A DNA stretch of 64,000 nt from Nymphaea colorata (lineage: Eukaryota > Streptophyta > Magnoliopsida > Nymphaeales > Nymphaeaceae). The stretch spans positions 620,001-684,000 of the forward strand of contig NC_045145.1 in the NCBI RefSeq assembly GCF_008831285.2, written 5' to 3'. The notes under the pieces are model-generated. The model searched no databases, was not told the origin of the DNA, and saw only the letters and a program-made list of their open reading frames with translations. Position 1 is the first letter of the stretch, and every line of letters begins with the position of its first letter. The translations under genes and the position numbers were made by a program. This document shows, piece after piece, positions 1 to 11,914 of this stretch.

Positions 1-873
1 TGTGTATCCTAATCAGTAAAACTGGTTTCTGAATCGAGTCAACAATGTATGTTTTCAATTTGGTGGACCAGCCAATTCAAGAAAAGAACCCCTTGATGTT
101 ATCAGCCGTGCCAAAGGTGCTAAGTGTGGAAATAACAGACGATTTCCCTTTCTTTGCTCTTAGACTTGAGTCTTCCAACAATTTTAATTAAACAAAAAAA
201 ATGATTCTTTCTGGAAGAGAATCTATAGAAGTGAATTATTTGTAAAACACACAGGCTTGGGAAAAGAAGATCAGTGGAAGTAAATCAGCCTCTTCGATGT
301 GCCGACCAATCCGGTGATCTAGACGATTTAGTTGTGAATCAGTACAAAATATTAAAAAACAGAATTTATTGGAAATTAAATAAACAATGAATAAAAGCTA
401 ATAAAAAACATTGTTTTTTTAAATAAAAACATGTGAACTGTATCAAACTGATTTGGCACAGATTTGAATGAACCTGCTGACTCAAGCAAATATTTCAAGC
501 TAATTGGATACTATAGTCTGATTGGCAAAAACGGTTGAGTGATAAAATCTTTGGTGTTGGAGTGTGGAGCTTGATCCATACTTGATAAAGTTTTGTCCAA
601 CATAGGCAAATTTTCTATAGAGTTGGGATTGAATAGGGTTGAGAAGTGGTTAAAGGAAATAAGATAAGGGGTACCAAGAAAAAGTCTCATTGATGCAATC
701 ATCACTGGTGCGACTGGATTTAAAAATGTGAACCAACGTGTTCCAAAGCAATAGACCTGAGGCTCCTACAACTTAAAAAAGAAAATAATAAAAATTTCTT
801 GAAGAGAATCTATACATAAATTAATGACCTTGATTGTTGTTCATGCATCTTCTGCATAGAAAATTGGATAGGC
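1..873. other. Non-coding flank upstream of receptor kinase pseudogene
   Basis: AT-rich sequence with A and T runs and no reading frame that resembles a protein family. It should contain what remains of the promoter and 5' UTR of the receptor kinase pseudogene that follows, but I could not pick out a convincing TATA box at the usual distance from its start codon. No RNA gene was recognised. Confidence 0.5.
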
Positions 874-3039
874 ATGGCTACCACCTGTTGGTCACCCCAG
901 CCGCTCATCCTTCTTTTGTGTTTCTCCTCCTTCACCTTGATTGTAGTTCTCGGCCAAAGGGAGGTGCCCTCCGCCCTTGTTTCTCTGAGCAACGTGACTG
1001 ATCAATTCGCATTGTTGTCTTTCAAATCCCTTGTCACTAGAGACCCTTATATTGTCTTATTAAATTGGAATTCCAACATCTCTTTCTGCGACTGGAATGG
1101 AATTTCATGCAGTCGTGGTTCACAAAGGGTAGTTGCTCTGAACCTCTCTGAAAAGGCATTTGATGGTCCTCTCTCCCCATACATCAGCAATCTCTCCTTC
1201 TTACAGGTTCTTGATCTCTCGAGTGACAGTTTCCATTGTCACCTTCCCGTTGATTTTAGTCACCTCCCTCTACTAGAAAATCTTTCCATAAGCGAAAACA
1301 ATTTGGAAGAGTTGATTCCAAAAACACTGAGCCATTGTCGAGGTCTCCAAATACTGTCAGCAGAAGATAACCAATTCTATGGAATCATCACAAAGTTTCT
1401 AGGCAGTTTGTCAAAACTCAAGCGCTTAAGCATTCGTGGTAATAGGCTCACTGGCACCATTCCAGTTACTTTGGCTAATCTCAGTATATTGCAGTGGTTT
1501 ACTATCGGTCAAAATTAGTTATAGGGGAACATTCCTCCATAGTTGGGAAGCCTAAACCACTTGGGGATACTTGACCTTTCCTATAATCTGATTGAAGGTA
1601 CCATCCCATTGCCCTTAGCCAACTTGACCAAGTTAATTTCCTTATATTTGAGATTCAATGAAATAAAGGGTCCCATTCTGCCAAATATTGGATCAATGAA
1701 AAGCGTACAGGCATTAGCTCTTTCTAGCAATGCATTAGAAGGTCCAATTCCAGACTCACTTTACCCATTGGTCCACATGTCTAATCTCTATTTGGACATG
1801 ACTGCACTCAATTGGCCAATCTCGATCTCTATAAACAATCTGATGAATCTACAAAAGTTGTTTTTAAATTCAAACAATTTATCGTCAACAATCCCTCCTG
1901 CCCTTTGTGAGTTGAAGGATTTGATATGGCTTTACTTGCAAGACAACATTTTCACTGGTCAGCTACCTTTAGATGTGATAAATTTGGCAGCATTGGGCAA
2001 AATGGATGTCTCTATGAACCAGTTGAGCGGAGTGCTGCCTGTGACCTTATTTAGGCTCCAAAGGCTAGAATATTTGAATCTCTCCAAAAATTCATTTAAG
2101 GGCCACATTCCCGAAAGACTTGATGGTATGGTAAGCATTGAAACTATTGACCTTTCCCACAACAAGCTTTTTGGTGAGAAACCAAAATAATTGGAGAAAC
2201 TTCAACACATCCAAGTCCTGGATTTGTCCTTCAATCTATTGGAAGGAGAGATTCCAAGTGGTGGAAAGTTTGCAAACCTTTCCATAGATTCATTTGTAGG
2301 AAATTATGCACTATGTGGAGCTCCCAAATTCCATATGCCAGTATGTTCAGATGGAGTGAAGAAGCACAATAATGTCAACATTATCAGAGTTGATATTTTT
2401 TTAGCAAGTGGGGGCTTTGCACTTGTACTCATTGTTGTCACAAAATATAGAAAGAGGGGGTTGGAGAAACATGATCAGGAGGTTGAAAGATTTTGTGGAT
2501 ATCTTTGGTTCCTAAGTTGTTCGACAAACAACTTCAGCGATGCAAATTTTCTGGGGAGTGGAAGCTTTGGTTCAGTGTATAATGGAATTTTGACAGATGG
2601 AACAACAGTGGCTATTAAGGTTCTAAACTTGTTATCTGATGGAGCATAAAAAATTTTGACATTGAATGCAATGTGATGTGCCAAACTCGACACCGAAACC
2701 ATATTAGAGTCATCACATCTTGCTCCAGTGCAGATTTCAAGGCTTTAGTTCTCCAATACATGCCCCTTGGGAGCTTAGAAGTCTGTCTACATTCAGGTGG
2801 CCATCACTTGAATCTCTTCTAAAGATTGGATATCATGATTCATGCTGCTTGTGCTCTAGAATATCTTCACCATGGTTACTCGGAGACAATAGTTCATTGT
2901 GATCTGAAGCCAAGTAATGTGCTTCTAGATGAGAACATGACAACAGACGTCAGTGATTTTGGCATTGCAAAGATTCTAGTTGGTCTGAATTCTTATACTC
3001 TTACAACAACTCTCAGAACCACCAGATACATTGCACCAG
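874..3039 (+). pseudogene. LRR receptor-like kinase (subfamily XII, FLS2/EFR/Xa21-like), broken first exon
   Basis: In intact relatives this is a plasma-membrane immune receptor that binds ligand with extracellular leucine-rich repeats and signals through a Ser/Thr kinase. Seen here: a hydrophobic signal peptide after the ATG at 874, an LRR N-terminal cap (DQFALLSFKS, then CDWNGISC), many LxxLxLxxNxLxGxIP repeats, a membrane segment near 2395-2440, a glycine loop (GSGSFGSVY), VAIK, HCDLKPSNVLL and SDFGIAK. HCD in place of HRD marks a non-RD kinase, usual for immune receptors of this group. It is broken by in-frame stops at 1516, 1522, 1540 and 2188, a stop plus frameshift at about 2647, and another stop near 2815. 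The open part ends at TTRYIAPG followed by a GTATGT donor, the conserved position of the kinase intron in this subfamily. The last exon is not found in the window. Confidence 0.9.
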
Positions 3040-3280
3040 GTATGTACTATCTCTTATATTTTTGTCTTTTTATAAATTTTGTGTCTCTCAAAGTCTGAGT
3101 ATAATTGCCTGAACCATTTCTTGAGTCAACCTAGTCTGGCTTTGAGTTCTTATATGTGTGTATGCATGTGCGAACACTCTCTCTTTCTCTTCAATAACGC
3201 TCTCAGGGTGAAAGTTGAAAAGAAGGTCGGATCGCATGGGAGGGACCGGAGAGGTGATGAGGTGAGATAAAGAGAGACAA
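3040..3280 (+). other. 5' part of the receptor kinase intron, cut by a retrotransposon
   Basis: It begins with a consensus GTATGT donor directly after the kinase motif YIAPG and runs as T-rich, stop-filled sequence up to the TG that starts the Tekay LTR at 3281. No acceptor or second exon is seen before the insertion. After the truncated 3' LTR (11915 onward) I also find no sequence like the expected kinase C-terminal exon, so the intron's downstream half and the last exon were probably lost with the end of the 3' LTR. Confidence 0.65.
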
Positions 3281-6200
3281 TGTAACGCTCGTTCTTTTGT
3301 TTAACACAGTTTGGGCTGGAGCGGGTCCAGACCTAGACCCGAGCTCCACTCGTGGAAGGGAGCCCGACGTCACCCTCCTCTCCCTCGTCTTTCCTTGTCT
3401 CCCTCGTTTCCCCTCTTCGTCTCTCCCTTTGTTACGACCACAATGCAGAGACGAGAAAGACAGAGGTCAGTGTGCCGGCGACGGAAGTGGACGGCGGCAG
3501 CGGTGCCACTCAGGTGAAACAGTGGTCTCTCTTCTTGTCTCTCCCTCTCTCTCTCGTGTTATCCCCCTTTCTGCCAGCCCTCTCTCTCGCACTCTCTCTC
3601 TGTCCAGGCTCTCTGCTCGAGCCCTCTCCTCTTCGTCAGTGCCCTCCCTCTGCTCGCACGATCTCTCTTTCCCTCTTTGCACACTCTCGTCTCTCTCGCG
3701 CTCTCTCTGCTCTGCTAACTTCCCTCTGCCAGCACCTCCCTCACCCACGTTCTCTGCTCAAGCATGCTCAACCCATGCTCACTTCTCTCTGTCAGCGCCC
3801 TCGCTCCATAGCACCTGCTCTCTCTCTCTTTTCTCACACGCTCTAGCCCTCAGCCAAACCTCATACTCACGGCCGACTTCCCTTCTTGGAACGGCATATT
3901 TTCCATTTTGACCTATCTTTTGCAAAAGCTCACACTATTTACGATTGTTTGGTCAGATTTCAGCTTGGGGACTTGTCTTCCCCCTCATAGCAGGGACTTT
4001 AAGGCATTGGTGGAGGCAGGAGTGAGAAATTTTAGCCGCTTGGAGACACTTGGACTCGTCAGGTGGCTGCCGGAAGGATTGCAGCAGTCTAGACTCTTGA
4101 GTTGGGGTGAGCAAGGCGTAATTGAGCCTATTTAATTGTATATTTTCCTTTGGAGCACGTATAATTATTGTTTGAGCATGCTAGAATTAGAAATTGATGA
4201 TTTCGAAGACATGCTAGAGATGTCGCTATTTTGGGGAAGTTTATGCCCATTTTGAGACACACGAGGATCTTTGTGTATAAGTGTTTTTCTAGCATGATGT
4301 GTTGATATTCGAAGAAATAGGGAAACATGGTAGAGATTGTGATGTTGTGGTGAAGGTTTAGAACCGTTTTAGCAAGCTTGGGAAATGGGCTTCTATTGAT
4401 GTACATATGCGTTGTATGTTGAGAATCTTAAAGGCGGGGAAGATGCCTCAACTATGGAAAACAAGTGAGAATCACACATGTGATAAGTCAAATATAAGTT
4501 TGAGTTCTAATCATTGGTGGCAACCTCATGGGTTGCGGAAAGACCCTTTTTGGAGGGCTTCATGGGTCGACACCCATTTGAGGTGAATACATGCATCGAT
4601 GATGGTATTTTTAGATTTGTATCGATTGTAAGCGAAACGAGTAGAGAACTTACCATTTGGTTATGTTTGCAGCTACACCGGGCACGTCAAGTAGGCTTTG
4701 AGCAACGTGGGTCGTAATTCGAGGTGTTTAGTGGACGCACGACAGGTATGGCGGCATTCCACGCAAATCCCTGCCTGGGCAATTGTGTGAATGTTTGTTC
4801 CTAGGATCCTGGGATCCTATGATTGTGATGTGATTGATGGATTGTTTTGGTGAATGAATGTGTGTATGCATGCGAATTGTTTGATATATGATATGATTTG
4901 TTTTGAAAGGCTATGACAAACATGTTTTGAAAATGTTACGCATTTGCATGTGCATGTTAGAATTGATAACTGCTTGGGACAGATGAGGTGGGGTATCGAG
5001 TTGAGTATCTCCTCGACCCCAATTATGCATTAGAAAGCATCCTAGAATGATAATTGTCTAGGACAGATACGAGCCAATCACAGATCAAGACAACTCTTTC
5101 TGGTTTGGCTAAGTTTTGAAAGGTGTGACAGATGTGTGTGGTTGTGAATGATTTGTCATGTGACAAGTTCTGTTTTGAAAAGCTATTAGAAGCTTGTTTT
5201 GGAAACTGTTATGCATTTGCATGTGCATGTTAGAATTGATAACTGCTTAGGACAGATGAGGTGGGGTATCAAGTCGAGCGTCTCCTCGACCCCGATTGTG
5301 CATTAGAGGACATCAAAGAATGATAATTGCATAGGACAGCTACGAGCCATCACAGATCGAGACTATTCTCAAGGATTTGGCCAAGTTTGGAAAGATCTGA
5401 TTGATGTGTTTGATAAGATGTGAATGTTGTGAAATGTTGCATATGTATTTCTGTGAGCAATAATGTAATTGATTGAAATTGGAGGGTAGTTGTACCCGTA
5501 TTATATGACGGCTACCTGTGACTGTTAATGTTATGTGTAGACCTCGTGTGGAGGCAATTGGAGGTGTGGGTGCACTCATGAAGTGTACAAACTTCATGAG
5601 CTAGCCAGTCTTCTTGTGAATGTGCAATTGTAATGATAATAATGAAAGAATAAGAGATGAGAAGCCAGTGGGATGTGGCTATGTGTTTGGGAAACGTCCC
5701 GCTTTCGCCATTGGTCTCGCCTTTTCGGAGCGCAGGCGGTGTGAGGCCCCAAGGTACTATTGTGTGATGTGCTTGGAGCGTTGGGCTCCCGCCTTCCCAA
5801 CTTGGGTGTCCGAGGGAAGGCTGAGTATCTCTCCTTGGAATTCACACATCCATGGATGAGTGCTCTACCCCTACAGCAAGTGAATGGATCCATACTGTTC
5901 TGAGCCACCATGGGAGCTGTCTCTCGGCTATGGGCCACCCGCGGTGTGCACGTGCCTGTGTTTGCATCCACAGGAACTATCAATTCACTAAAGCTAACGA
6001 AAATGAATGTATATGAATGAAATGTGTGTAAACGAATGTATGTGATTGATGGGCATGTGAATGCTATGATTGAAATGAAATGTTTAAACATGCCTTGCAT
6101 GTGATTGAGATTGTGTTACTGTGGCCCTTGAGTGGCGTTTTCATGTCATGGTCTATGTTAGGGGTTTTCTTGGCAAATGATGTGCCTATGCCCTAAAACA

Positions 6201-6654
6201 ACGTGACGATAGATTGTTTTTATGATTGTTCTCAGATTTGAGCCATACCTAGGAGGGTTTGGAATTTTCCTGGCTTGTTGCCACACTGCGAAGGCTAAGC
6301 CTTCAGTTGTTTTTTTTTTTCAGGTTTTGGTAGACCCGGGGCAGCAGGTTGATCAGATGGCTTCACTCACATCCTATTGGGGAGGTTTTGGGTCTTCGGT
6401 AGTGCCGGCACGTCACAGTTTGGTCTTTTTGATGTCTTATTTTTGTTAGGCATAAAATTTGTGGTTTGAGACATTTTTGTCATACACTTAGATGTGATTT
6501 TGTATGAATCAAGATTGTTATATGAATGAAAGTTCACCCCATTGTTTGGAATGGCATAGCTCCCTTTTTTGAAATGTTGTGTCGTCACACTTCAATGCTT
6601 TATGTTAAACTAAAAAAAAATGTGTTTGAGGGTCAAAAAGGTTGGGGTGTGATA
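3281..6654 (+). repeat. 5' LTR of Tekay element (about 3.4 kb)
   Basis: The start is fixed by identity with the 3' LTR start at 10378. The end is placed four bases before the tRNA-Met primer site, at GTGTGATA, where a terminal CA has probably become TA. The first 600 bases hold a CT-rich tract (about 3400-3860) that gives open frames rich in Ser and Leu in several frames; these are not genes. The middle contains a 273-bp direct repeat. No protein-coding gene is seen in the LTR. Confidence 0.85.
4899..5440 (+). repeat. Two-copy 273-bp direct repeat inside the Tekay LTR
   Basis: The segment beginning GTTTTGAAAGGCTATGAC at 4899 is repeated from 5172, with the shared CATTTGCATGTGCATG at 4941 and 5214 giving a period of 273 bp. 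Both copies contain AGGACAGATGAGGTGGGGTA and a CCTCGACCCC motif, followed by a second ACAG(A/C)TACGAGCC stretch. The copies differ by scattered changes, so the duplication is not recent. The 3' LTR is cut off before this part. Confidence 0.8.
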
Positions 6655-6658
6655 GTTT

Positions 6659-6670
6659 TGGTATCAGAGC
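6659..6670 (+). other. Primer binding site, tRNA-Met
   Basis: TGGTATCAGAGC is complementary to the 3' end of plant initiator tRNA-Met and is the usual minus-strand primer site of Tekay/Del and many copia elements. It lies four bases after the 5' LTR end. Confidence 0.9.
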
Positions 6671-7270
6671 TATGCAAAACCCCACTATGGATGTGAGTTA
6701 AGGACTATCTATGAAGCCGTGTTGCCTAGGTACGCGCTACTTGATTGAATTGTTATTGTAGTTTTGATTTTTACGGTAAACTATATATACAGAATGTGAT
6801 TGATGTTTTGAGATTTTGTGCCGATGCACTTCTATGCTTTGATTCGAGAGATTGGTCATGATCGTTGTTTGAGAATGAGGGTTCTGGTGAGTCAATTGGA
6901 GTACCAATGTTGGGGTAGGAAGCGAGCTAAGTTCAGCCCATTCTGATGGGCATACCACATTGGATGATAGTATGTCAGGGCAATAGTACACCTAGACTAG
7001 TGTGGGTGCCCAAACCCTATTAAGGCAGAGGAATGGATTGAAGAGGGTGAACACATCTTTGAGCTCCTTAAGATACTAGAATGTGACAAACTTAACTATA
7101 GTTCGTATTTGTTGAAAGGTTATGCCAAACGGTGGACGTGGAGACCCACCTATTTCACTTACCTACACAGTTGGTAATTCATAAGTTTTAGTGAGTTTGA
7201 TGTTATTTTGGGCTTGGATTGACTATGCACACATTGTGCCACTATAGATTGCAGAGAGATGTAGATACGA
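6671..7270 (+). pseudogene. Tekay gag/protease remnant, mostly deleted
   Basis: Only scraps of gag remain. Around 7010-7140 a frame reads NPIKAEEWIEEGEHIFELL and then YAKRWTW, matching the conserved helix region of gypsy Gag. Shortly after, about 7190-7250, a frame reads FDVILGLDWL, the conserved C-terminal part of the retroviral-type protease. The zinc knuckle and the protease active site between them are missing, so a large internal deletion joins mid-gag to the end of protease. The protein cannot form particles. Confidence 0.65.
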
Positions 7271-8162
7271 TTGTGGACGAATGAGATGAAACCAAAGGAT
7301 TTCCAAGCACGAAAAGCTAGTCGAACTGATAAGCTAATGGTGTCCGCATTGAAGGCCAAACGTTTGATAGAAAATGAAAGGGTTGCTTTCTTGGTCAATG
7401 TGTTGACCAATGAAATTGAACTGGTGAGGTTACAGGATGCTGCCGTTGTGAGTGAGTAACCCGATGTATTTCCTGAGGATCTGTCAAGTTTGCCTCCAAC
7501 ACGAGAAGTTAAATTGAAGATAAGAGTTGTTACCAGAGACAACTCCTATTTCTAAGGCACCATACCGTATGGCAGCAGCAAAGTTGGAAAAACTGAAGAA
7601 GTAATTGCAGGAGCTCTTAGATAAGGGCTTCTTTCGACCTAGTGTGTCACCTTGGGGAGAACCTATGTTGTTTGTTAAGAAGAGGGATGGAACAATGCAC
7701 TTGTGTATAGGTTACCGCATGTTAAATCAAGTCACCATCAAGAAATAGTATTTGCTTCCTAGGATTGAAGACTTGTTTGATCAACTCAAGAATGCAAAGG
7801 TATTTTCCAAGATCGATCTGTGGATAGGTTATTATCAACTTTTGAAACGGGAGGAAGATGTTTAAGACTGTTTTCGAAATAGATGTGGGCACTAGGAATT
7901 CAGGGTCATGTCTTTTGGGTTGACCAATACTCCCGCAGCGTTTATGGACCTCATGAATCGGGTTTTTCAAGACTACCTGGATCGGTTTGTGATTGTTTTT
8001 GTGGATGGTATTTTGGTGTACTCAGATAGCAAGATAGAGGATGGAGATCACTTGAGAAATGTGTTGGGTCTTTTGCGCAAGCATAAGCTTTATGCCAAAT
8101 ACTCAAAATGTGAAATTTGGCTAGAGAGGGTAAACTTCCTTGATCATGATCTCGAAGGATGA
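7271..8162 (+). pseudogene. Tekay reverse transcriptase, N-terminal and palm part, broken
   Basis: Frames here read LINVLTNE-like connector, PDVFPEDLSSLPPTREV, then with shifts a region like APYRMA and [36 protein letters not shown], then [20 protein letters not shown] and [13 protein letters not shown]. This is the standard gypsy RT order. The catalytic pair normally written DD in FVDDILVYS is read as DG here, so one metal-binding aspartate is lost. There are at least three in-frame stops or shifts (near 7460, 7535 and 7750) besides this. The enzyme is dead. Confidence 0.85.
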
Positions 8163-8241
8163 CATTTCTGTTGATCCGACTAAGGTGTCAGCTGTACAAG
8201 GCAGGAAGACATCGTGCAATGCAATTTAGGTTAGAAGTTTT

Positions 8242-8841
8242 TTGGTATTGGCAGGATATCATTGCAGGTTTATACGAGACTTTTCAAAAATAGCTACGCT
8301 CATGAGTAAGCTATTAAGAAAAGGAGTGAGGTTTGTTTGGAATGAAGAGTGTGAAAAGAGTTTCCAAACTTTGAAAGACAAGCTTACTACTGTCCCTATC
8401 CTGACGCTTCCATCAGGTTATTCTGGTTTTGTAGTGTACACCGATGCAATGGGAATCGGTTATGGATGTGTATTGATGCAACATGGCTGTGTAGTGGCTT
8501 ATGCATCAAGACAGTTGAAGGTACTTGAGCAACACTATCCCACTCATGATTTGGAGTTGGGAGCGGTTGTGTTTGCATTGAAAATATGGAGACACCATCT
8601 CTATGGGGCAATGTTTGAGGTGTTTACAGATCACAAGTCATTAAAGTATATAATTTTCCAAAAGGATCTAAATCTGAGGCAAAGAAGTTGGATTGAATAC
8701 TTAAAGGATTATGATTTCACCATATCATATCATCCAGGCAAGGCGAATGTGGTGGCTGATGCTTTGAGCAGACATGCTACGGCAACAATGTGTAGTACGT
8801 TGGCTCCTTCATGGACATTGTTGCAAGATGTGGTAGCATGA
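8242..8841 (+). pseudogene. Tekay RT connection and RNase H domain
   Basis: An open frame of about 200 residues covers the end of RT ([10 protein letters not shown], then [19 protein letters not shown]) and the gypsy RNase [54 protein letters not shown], and [10 protein letters not shown]. The acidic residues of RNase H are present (D in YTDA, E in DLELGA, D in FTDHKS, D in VADALS). This is the best preserved part of the element, but a frameshift separates it from the RT upstream and a stop follows. Confidence 0.85.
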
Positions 8842-10126
8842 TAGCCTTACCTTTGTGGCGAGAACAAAGCAACGATGACTGCCATGATACGACATCCTTT
8901 GATGGAATAACTCATATTGAAGCAAATGGAAGATTCTGATTTTGCTAAGAACATGGAAAAAAGTGAGAAGGTAGATTCCCTTTGGCATCAAGATGAAGAT
9001 GGTTCATTGTGGTTTCGACAAAGATTGTGCGTCCGTAGAGATGAAGGGGTAAAGCGCTAGTTGCTTCATGAAGCTCATAAATCTAAGTTTTTTATAAACC
9101 CTGGCAGTACAAAGATGTTTCAGGATATGAAAAGAAAATTTTTGGTGGCCCGCAATGAAGCGTGAAATTATAGAATATGTAGCAAAGTGCTTAGTTTGCC
9201 AGTGGGTCAAAGTAGAGCACCAACGACCAGGAGGCTTGTTGCAAAGAATTGATATCCCTATGTGGAAATGGGAAGACATTATGATGGATTTTGTGATTGG
9301 TTTGCTTCATACCAGAAGACAACATGATGTCATATGGGTGATTATTGATCGACTTACGAAGTCCACTCATTTTCTGCCAGTAAGAATCAGTCAGTCTTTA
9401 GAAAGTCTCGCAAAGTTATATATTGGCGAGATAGTGAGATTGCATGGAGTGCCAAAGTCTATCGTTGCGGATCGAGATCCATGTTTTACCTCTAGGTTTT
9501 GGGGGCAATTGCAAAGGGCATTGGGTACTAAGCTTAAGCTGAGCACAACATTCCACCTCCAAACTGATGGGCAATCTGAGAGGACCATTTAAACCTTAGA
9601 GGATATGTTGCGTGCATGTGTCTTGGACTGGAAAGGAGAATGGGATAAACATGTGAGATTGACAGAATTTGCATATAATGACAGTTACCACTCTAGGATC
9701 GGGATGACACCTTTTGAGGCCTTGTATGGAAGGCCATACAGATCGCTAGCTTGTTGGACCGAATTGGGCGATGACAAGATCGAGAACCTTTTTGTATTGC
9801 GACACTACACCGACCAAGTGCAATTAATAAGGAAGAAATTGTTAAATGCTCAGAGTAGACAGAAGAGCTATGCCGACATTCGACGTAGAGGGTTGGCTTT
9901 TGAGGTGGGTAATCATGTGTTCTTGAAGATTTCACCTACTAAAGGTGTTTTTCGATTTGGTATTAAGGGAAAGTTGAGTCTGAGGTTCATTGGATCGTTT
10001 GAGATCTTAGAAAAGATTGGTGAGGCGGCGCACAGATTGGCACTACCACCCAACTTGAGTCATGTACATGATGTTTTTTCCGTGCTTCCATGCTTCGAAA
10101 GTATATACCAGATCCTACGCATGTGA
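8842..10126 (+). pseudogene. Tekay integrase, broken
   Basis: After a decayed spacer, frames near 9000-9220 match the integrase zinc-binding region (LHEAH, then CLVCQ). The catalytic core reads MDFVIGL, VADRDPCFTSRFWG and LQTDGQSERTI, so the D, D and E of the catalytic triad are all present. A stop at 9590 (Q or similar replaced) splits the core from the following part, which has the conserved WDKHVRLTEFAYND and MTPFEALYGR motifs and the GxxVFLKISP region of the C-terminal domain. A further frameshift near 10085 leads into the chromodomain. Confidence 0.88.
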
Positions 10127-10329
10127 TTGACTTTCAAGGTATTCAAGTGCAAGATGATTTGATAATGGAAGAAAAGCCTATTAGAATAGTGGATCAAAAA
10201 GAGTAAGTGTTTCGCACGAAGATGATTTCTTGAGTGAAAGTGGAATGGCAACACCATGGGTTGAAGGAGAGCACATGGGAACTCGAGGAGGATATGCGAA
10301 AGAAATATCCACATTTTCTTTTGCTTTGA
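10086..10329 (+). pseudogene. Integrase tail and C-terminal chromodomain of Tekay element
   Basis: One frame reads SMLRKYIPDPTHVIDFQ and EEKPIRIVD, then after a stop and shift VKVEWQHHG, STWELEEDMRKKYPHF (10234-10326) and a stop at 10327. This matches the CR-type chromodomain that closes the integrase of plant chromoviruses and in relatives directs insertion to heterochromatin. Two stops (before 10207 and at 10231) break it. Confidence 0.85.
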
Positions 10330-10361
10330 GGTATGATCTAAATTTCGAGGACGAAATTTTA

Positions 10362-10377
10362 TTTAAGGAGGGTAGGA
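10362..10377 (+). other. Polypurine tract of Tekay element
   Basis: AAGGAGGGTAGGA lies directly before the 3' LTR start TGTAAC at 10378 and follows the lineage-typical GAGGACGAAATTTTATTT. It is the plus-strand primer site of reverse transcription. Confidence 0.88.
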
Positions 10378-11914
10378 TGTAACGCTCGTTCTTTGTTTAA
10401 GACAGTTTGGGCTGGAGCGGGTCCAGACCCGGACCCGAGCTCCACACGTGGAAGGGAGCCCGACGTCGCCCTCCTCTCCCTCATCTTTCCCTTGTCTCCC
10501 TCATTTCCCCTCTTCGTCTCTCCCTTTGTTACTACCACAATACAGAGACTAGAAAGACAGAGGTCAGTGTGGCAGTGACGGAAGTGGACGGCGGCAGGGG
10601 CGGTGCTCAGGTGAACCAGCGGTCTCTCTTCCTATCTCTCCCTCTCTCCCGCACTCTCTCTCTGTCTAGGCTGTCTACTCGAGCCCTCCCCTCTTCGTTA
10701 GTGCCCTACCTCTGCTCGCACGATCTCTCTTTCCCTCTTTGCACACTCTCGTCTCTCTCGCGCTCTCTCTGCTCTGCTAACTTCCCTCTGTCAGCACCTC
10801 CCTCACCCACGTTCTCTGCTCAAGCACGCTCAGCCCATGCTCACTTCTCTCTGTCAGCGCCCTCGCTCCATAGCACCAGCTCTCTCTCTCTTTTCTCACA
10901 CGCTCCAGCCCTCAGCCAAACCTCATACTCACGGCCGACTTCCCTTCTGGTAACAGTAGATTTTCCATTTTGACCTGTCTTTTGCAAAAGCTCACACTAT
11001 TTACGATTGTTTGGTTGGATTTCAGCTTGGGGACTTGTCTTCCCCCTCATAGCAGCGACTTTAAGGCATTGGTGGAGGCAGCAGTGAGAAATTTTAGCCG
11101 CTTGGAGACAAATGGACTCGTCAGGTGGCTGCCGAAAGGATTGCAGCAGTCTAGACTCTTGATTTGGGGTGAGCAAGGCGTAATTGAGCCTATTTAATTG
11201 TATATTTTCCTTTGGAGCACGTATAATTATTGTTTGAGCATGCTAGAATTAAAAATTGATGATTTAGAAGGCATGCTAGAGATGTCGCTATTTTGGGGAA
11301 GTTTATGCCCATTTTGAGACAAACGAGGATCTATGTGCATAAGTGTTTTCTAGCATGATGTGTTGATCTTCGAAGCAATAGGGAAGCATGGTAGAGATTG
11401 TGATGTTGTGGTGAAGGTTTAGAACCGTTTTAGTAAGCTTGGGAAATGGGCTTCTATTGATGTACATATGCGTTGTATGTTGAGAATCTTAAAGGTAGGG
11501 AAGACGCCTCAACTATGAAAAACAAGTGAGAATCGCACATGTGATAAGTCGAATATAAGTTTGAGTTCGAATCGTTGGTGGCAACCTCGTGGGTTGGGCA
11601 AAGACCCTTTTTGCTGGGCTTCGTGGGTCGACACCCATTTGAGGCAAAGACATGCCTCGATGATGGTATTTTCAGATTTGTATAGATTGTAAGCGAAACG
11701 AGTAGAGAACTTACCATTTGGTTATGTTTGCAGGTACACCGAGCACGTCAAGTAGGCCTTGAGCAACATGGGTCGTAATTCGAGGTGTTTAGTGAATGCG
11801 CGACAGGTATGGTGGCATTCCAGGCAAATCCCTGCCTGGGCAATTGTGTGAATGTGTGTTCCTAGGATCGTGGGATCGTAGGATTGTGATGTGATTGATG
11901 GATTGTTTTGGAGA
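10378..11914 (+). repeat. Truncated 3' LTR of Tekay element
   Basis: Aligns with 3281-4850 of the 5' LTR with scattered base changes and small indels, including loss of a short CT-rich piece near 10640. Similarity ends in GATTGATGGATTGTTTTGG followed by AGAATG, after which the sequence is unrelated. About 1.8 kb of the LTR is missing. Confidence 0.88.

Larger units (their letters stand above)
3281..11914 (+). mobile_element. Ty3/gypsy chromovirus, Tekay/Del lineage, degenerate, 3' LTR truncated
   Basis: LTR retrotransposon in plus orientation. The 5' LTR starts TGTAACGCTCG at 3281. The same start recurs at 10378 right after a polypurine tract. A tRNA-Met primer site (TGGTATCAGAGC) lies at 6659-6670. 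Gag is almost gone; pol is recognisable as RT, RNase H, integrase and a C-terminal chromodomain, all with stops or frameshifts. The order RT-RH-IN-chromodomain and the tail motif ending in GAGGACGAAATTT before the polypurine tract are typical of the Tekay/Del lineage. The 3' LTR matches the 5' LTR for about 1.5 kb and then stops abruptly near 11914. No target duplication can be tested because the right end is missing. The bases before the 5' LTR are GACAA. Confidence 0.9.

Noticed and set aside
3297-3911. Long overlapping frames rich in Ser, Leu and Arg (also at 10393-10973)
   Set aside because: They come from a CT-rich tract in the Tekay LTR, are open in several frames at once and occur in both LTRs.
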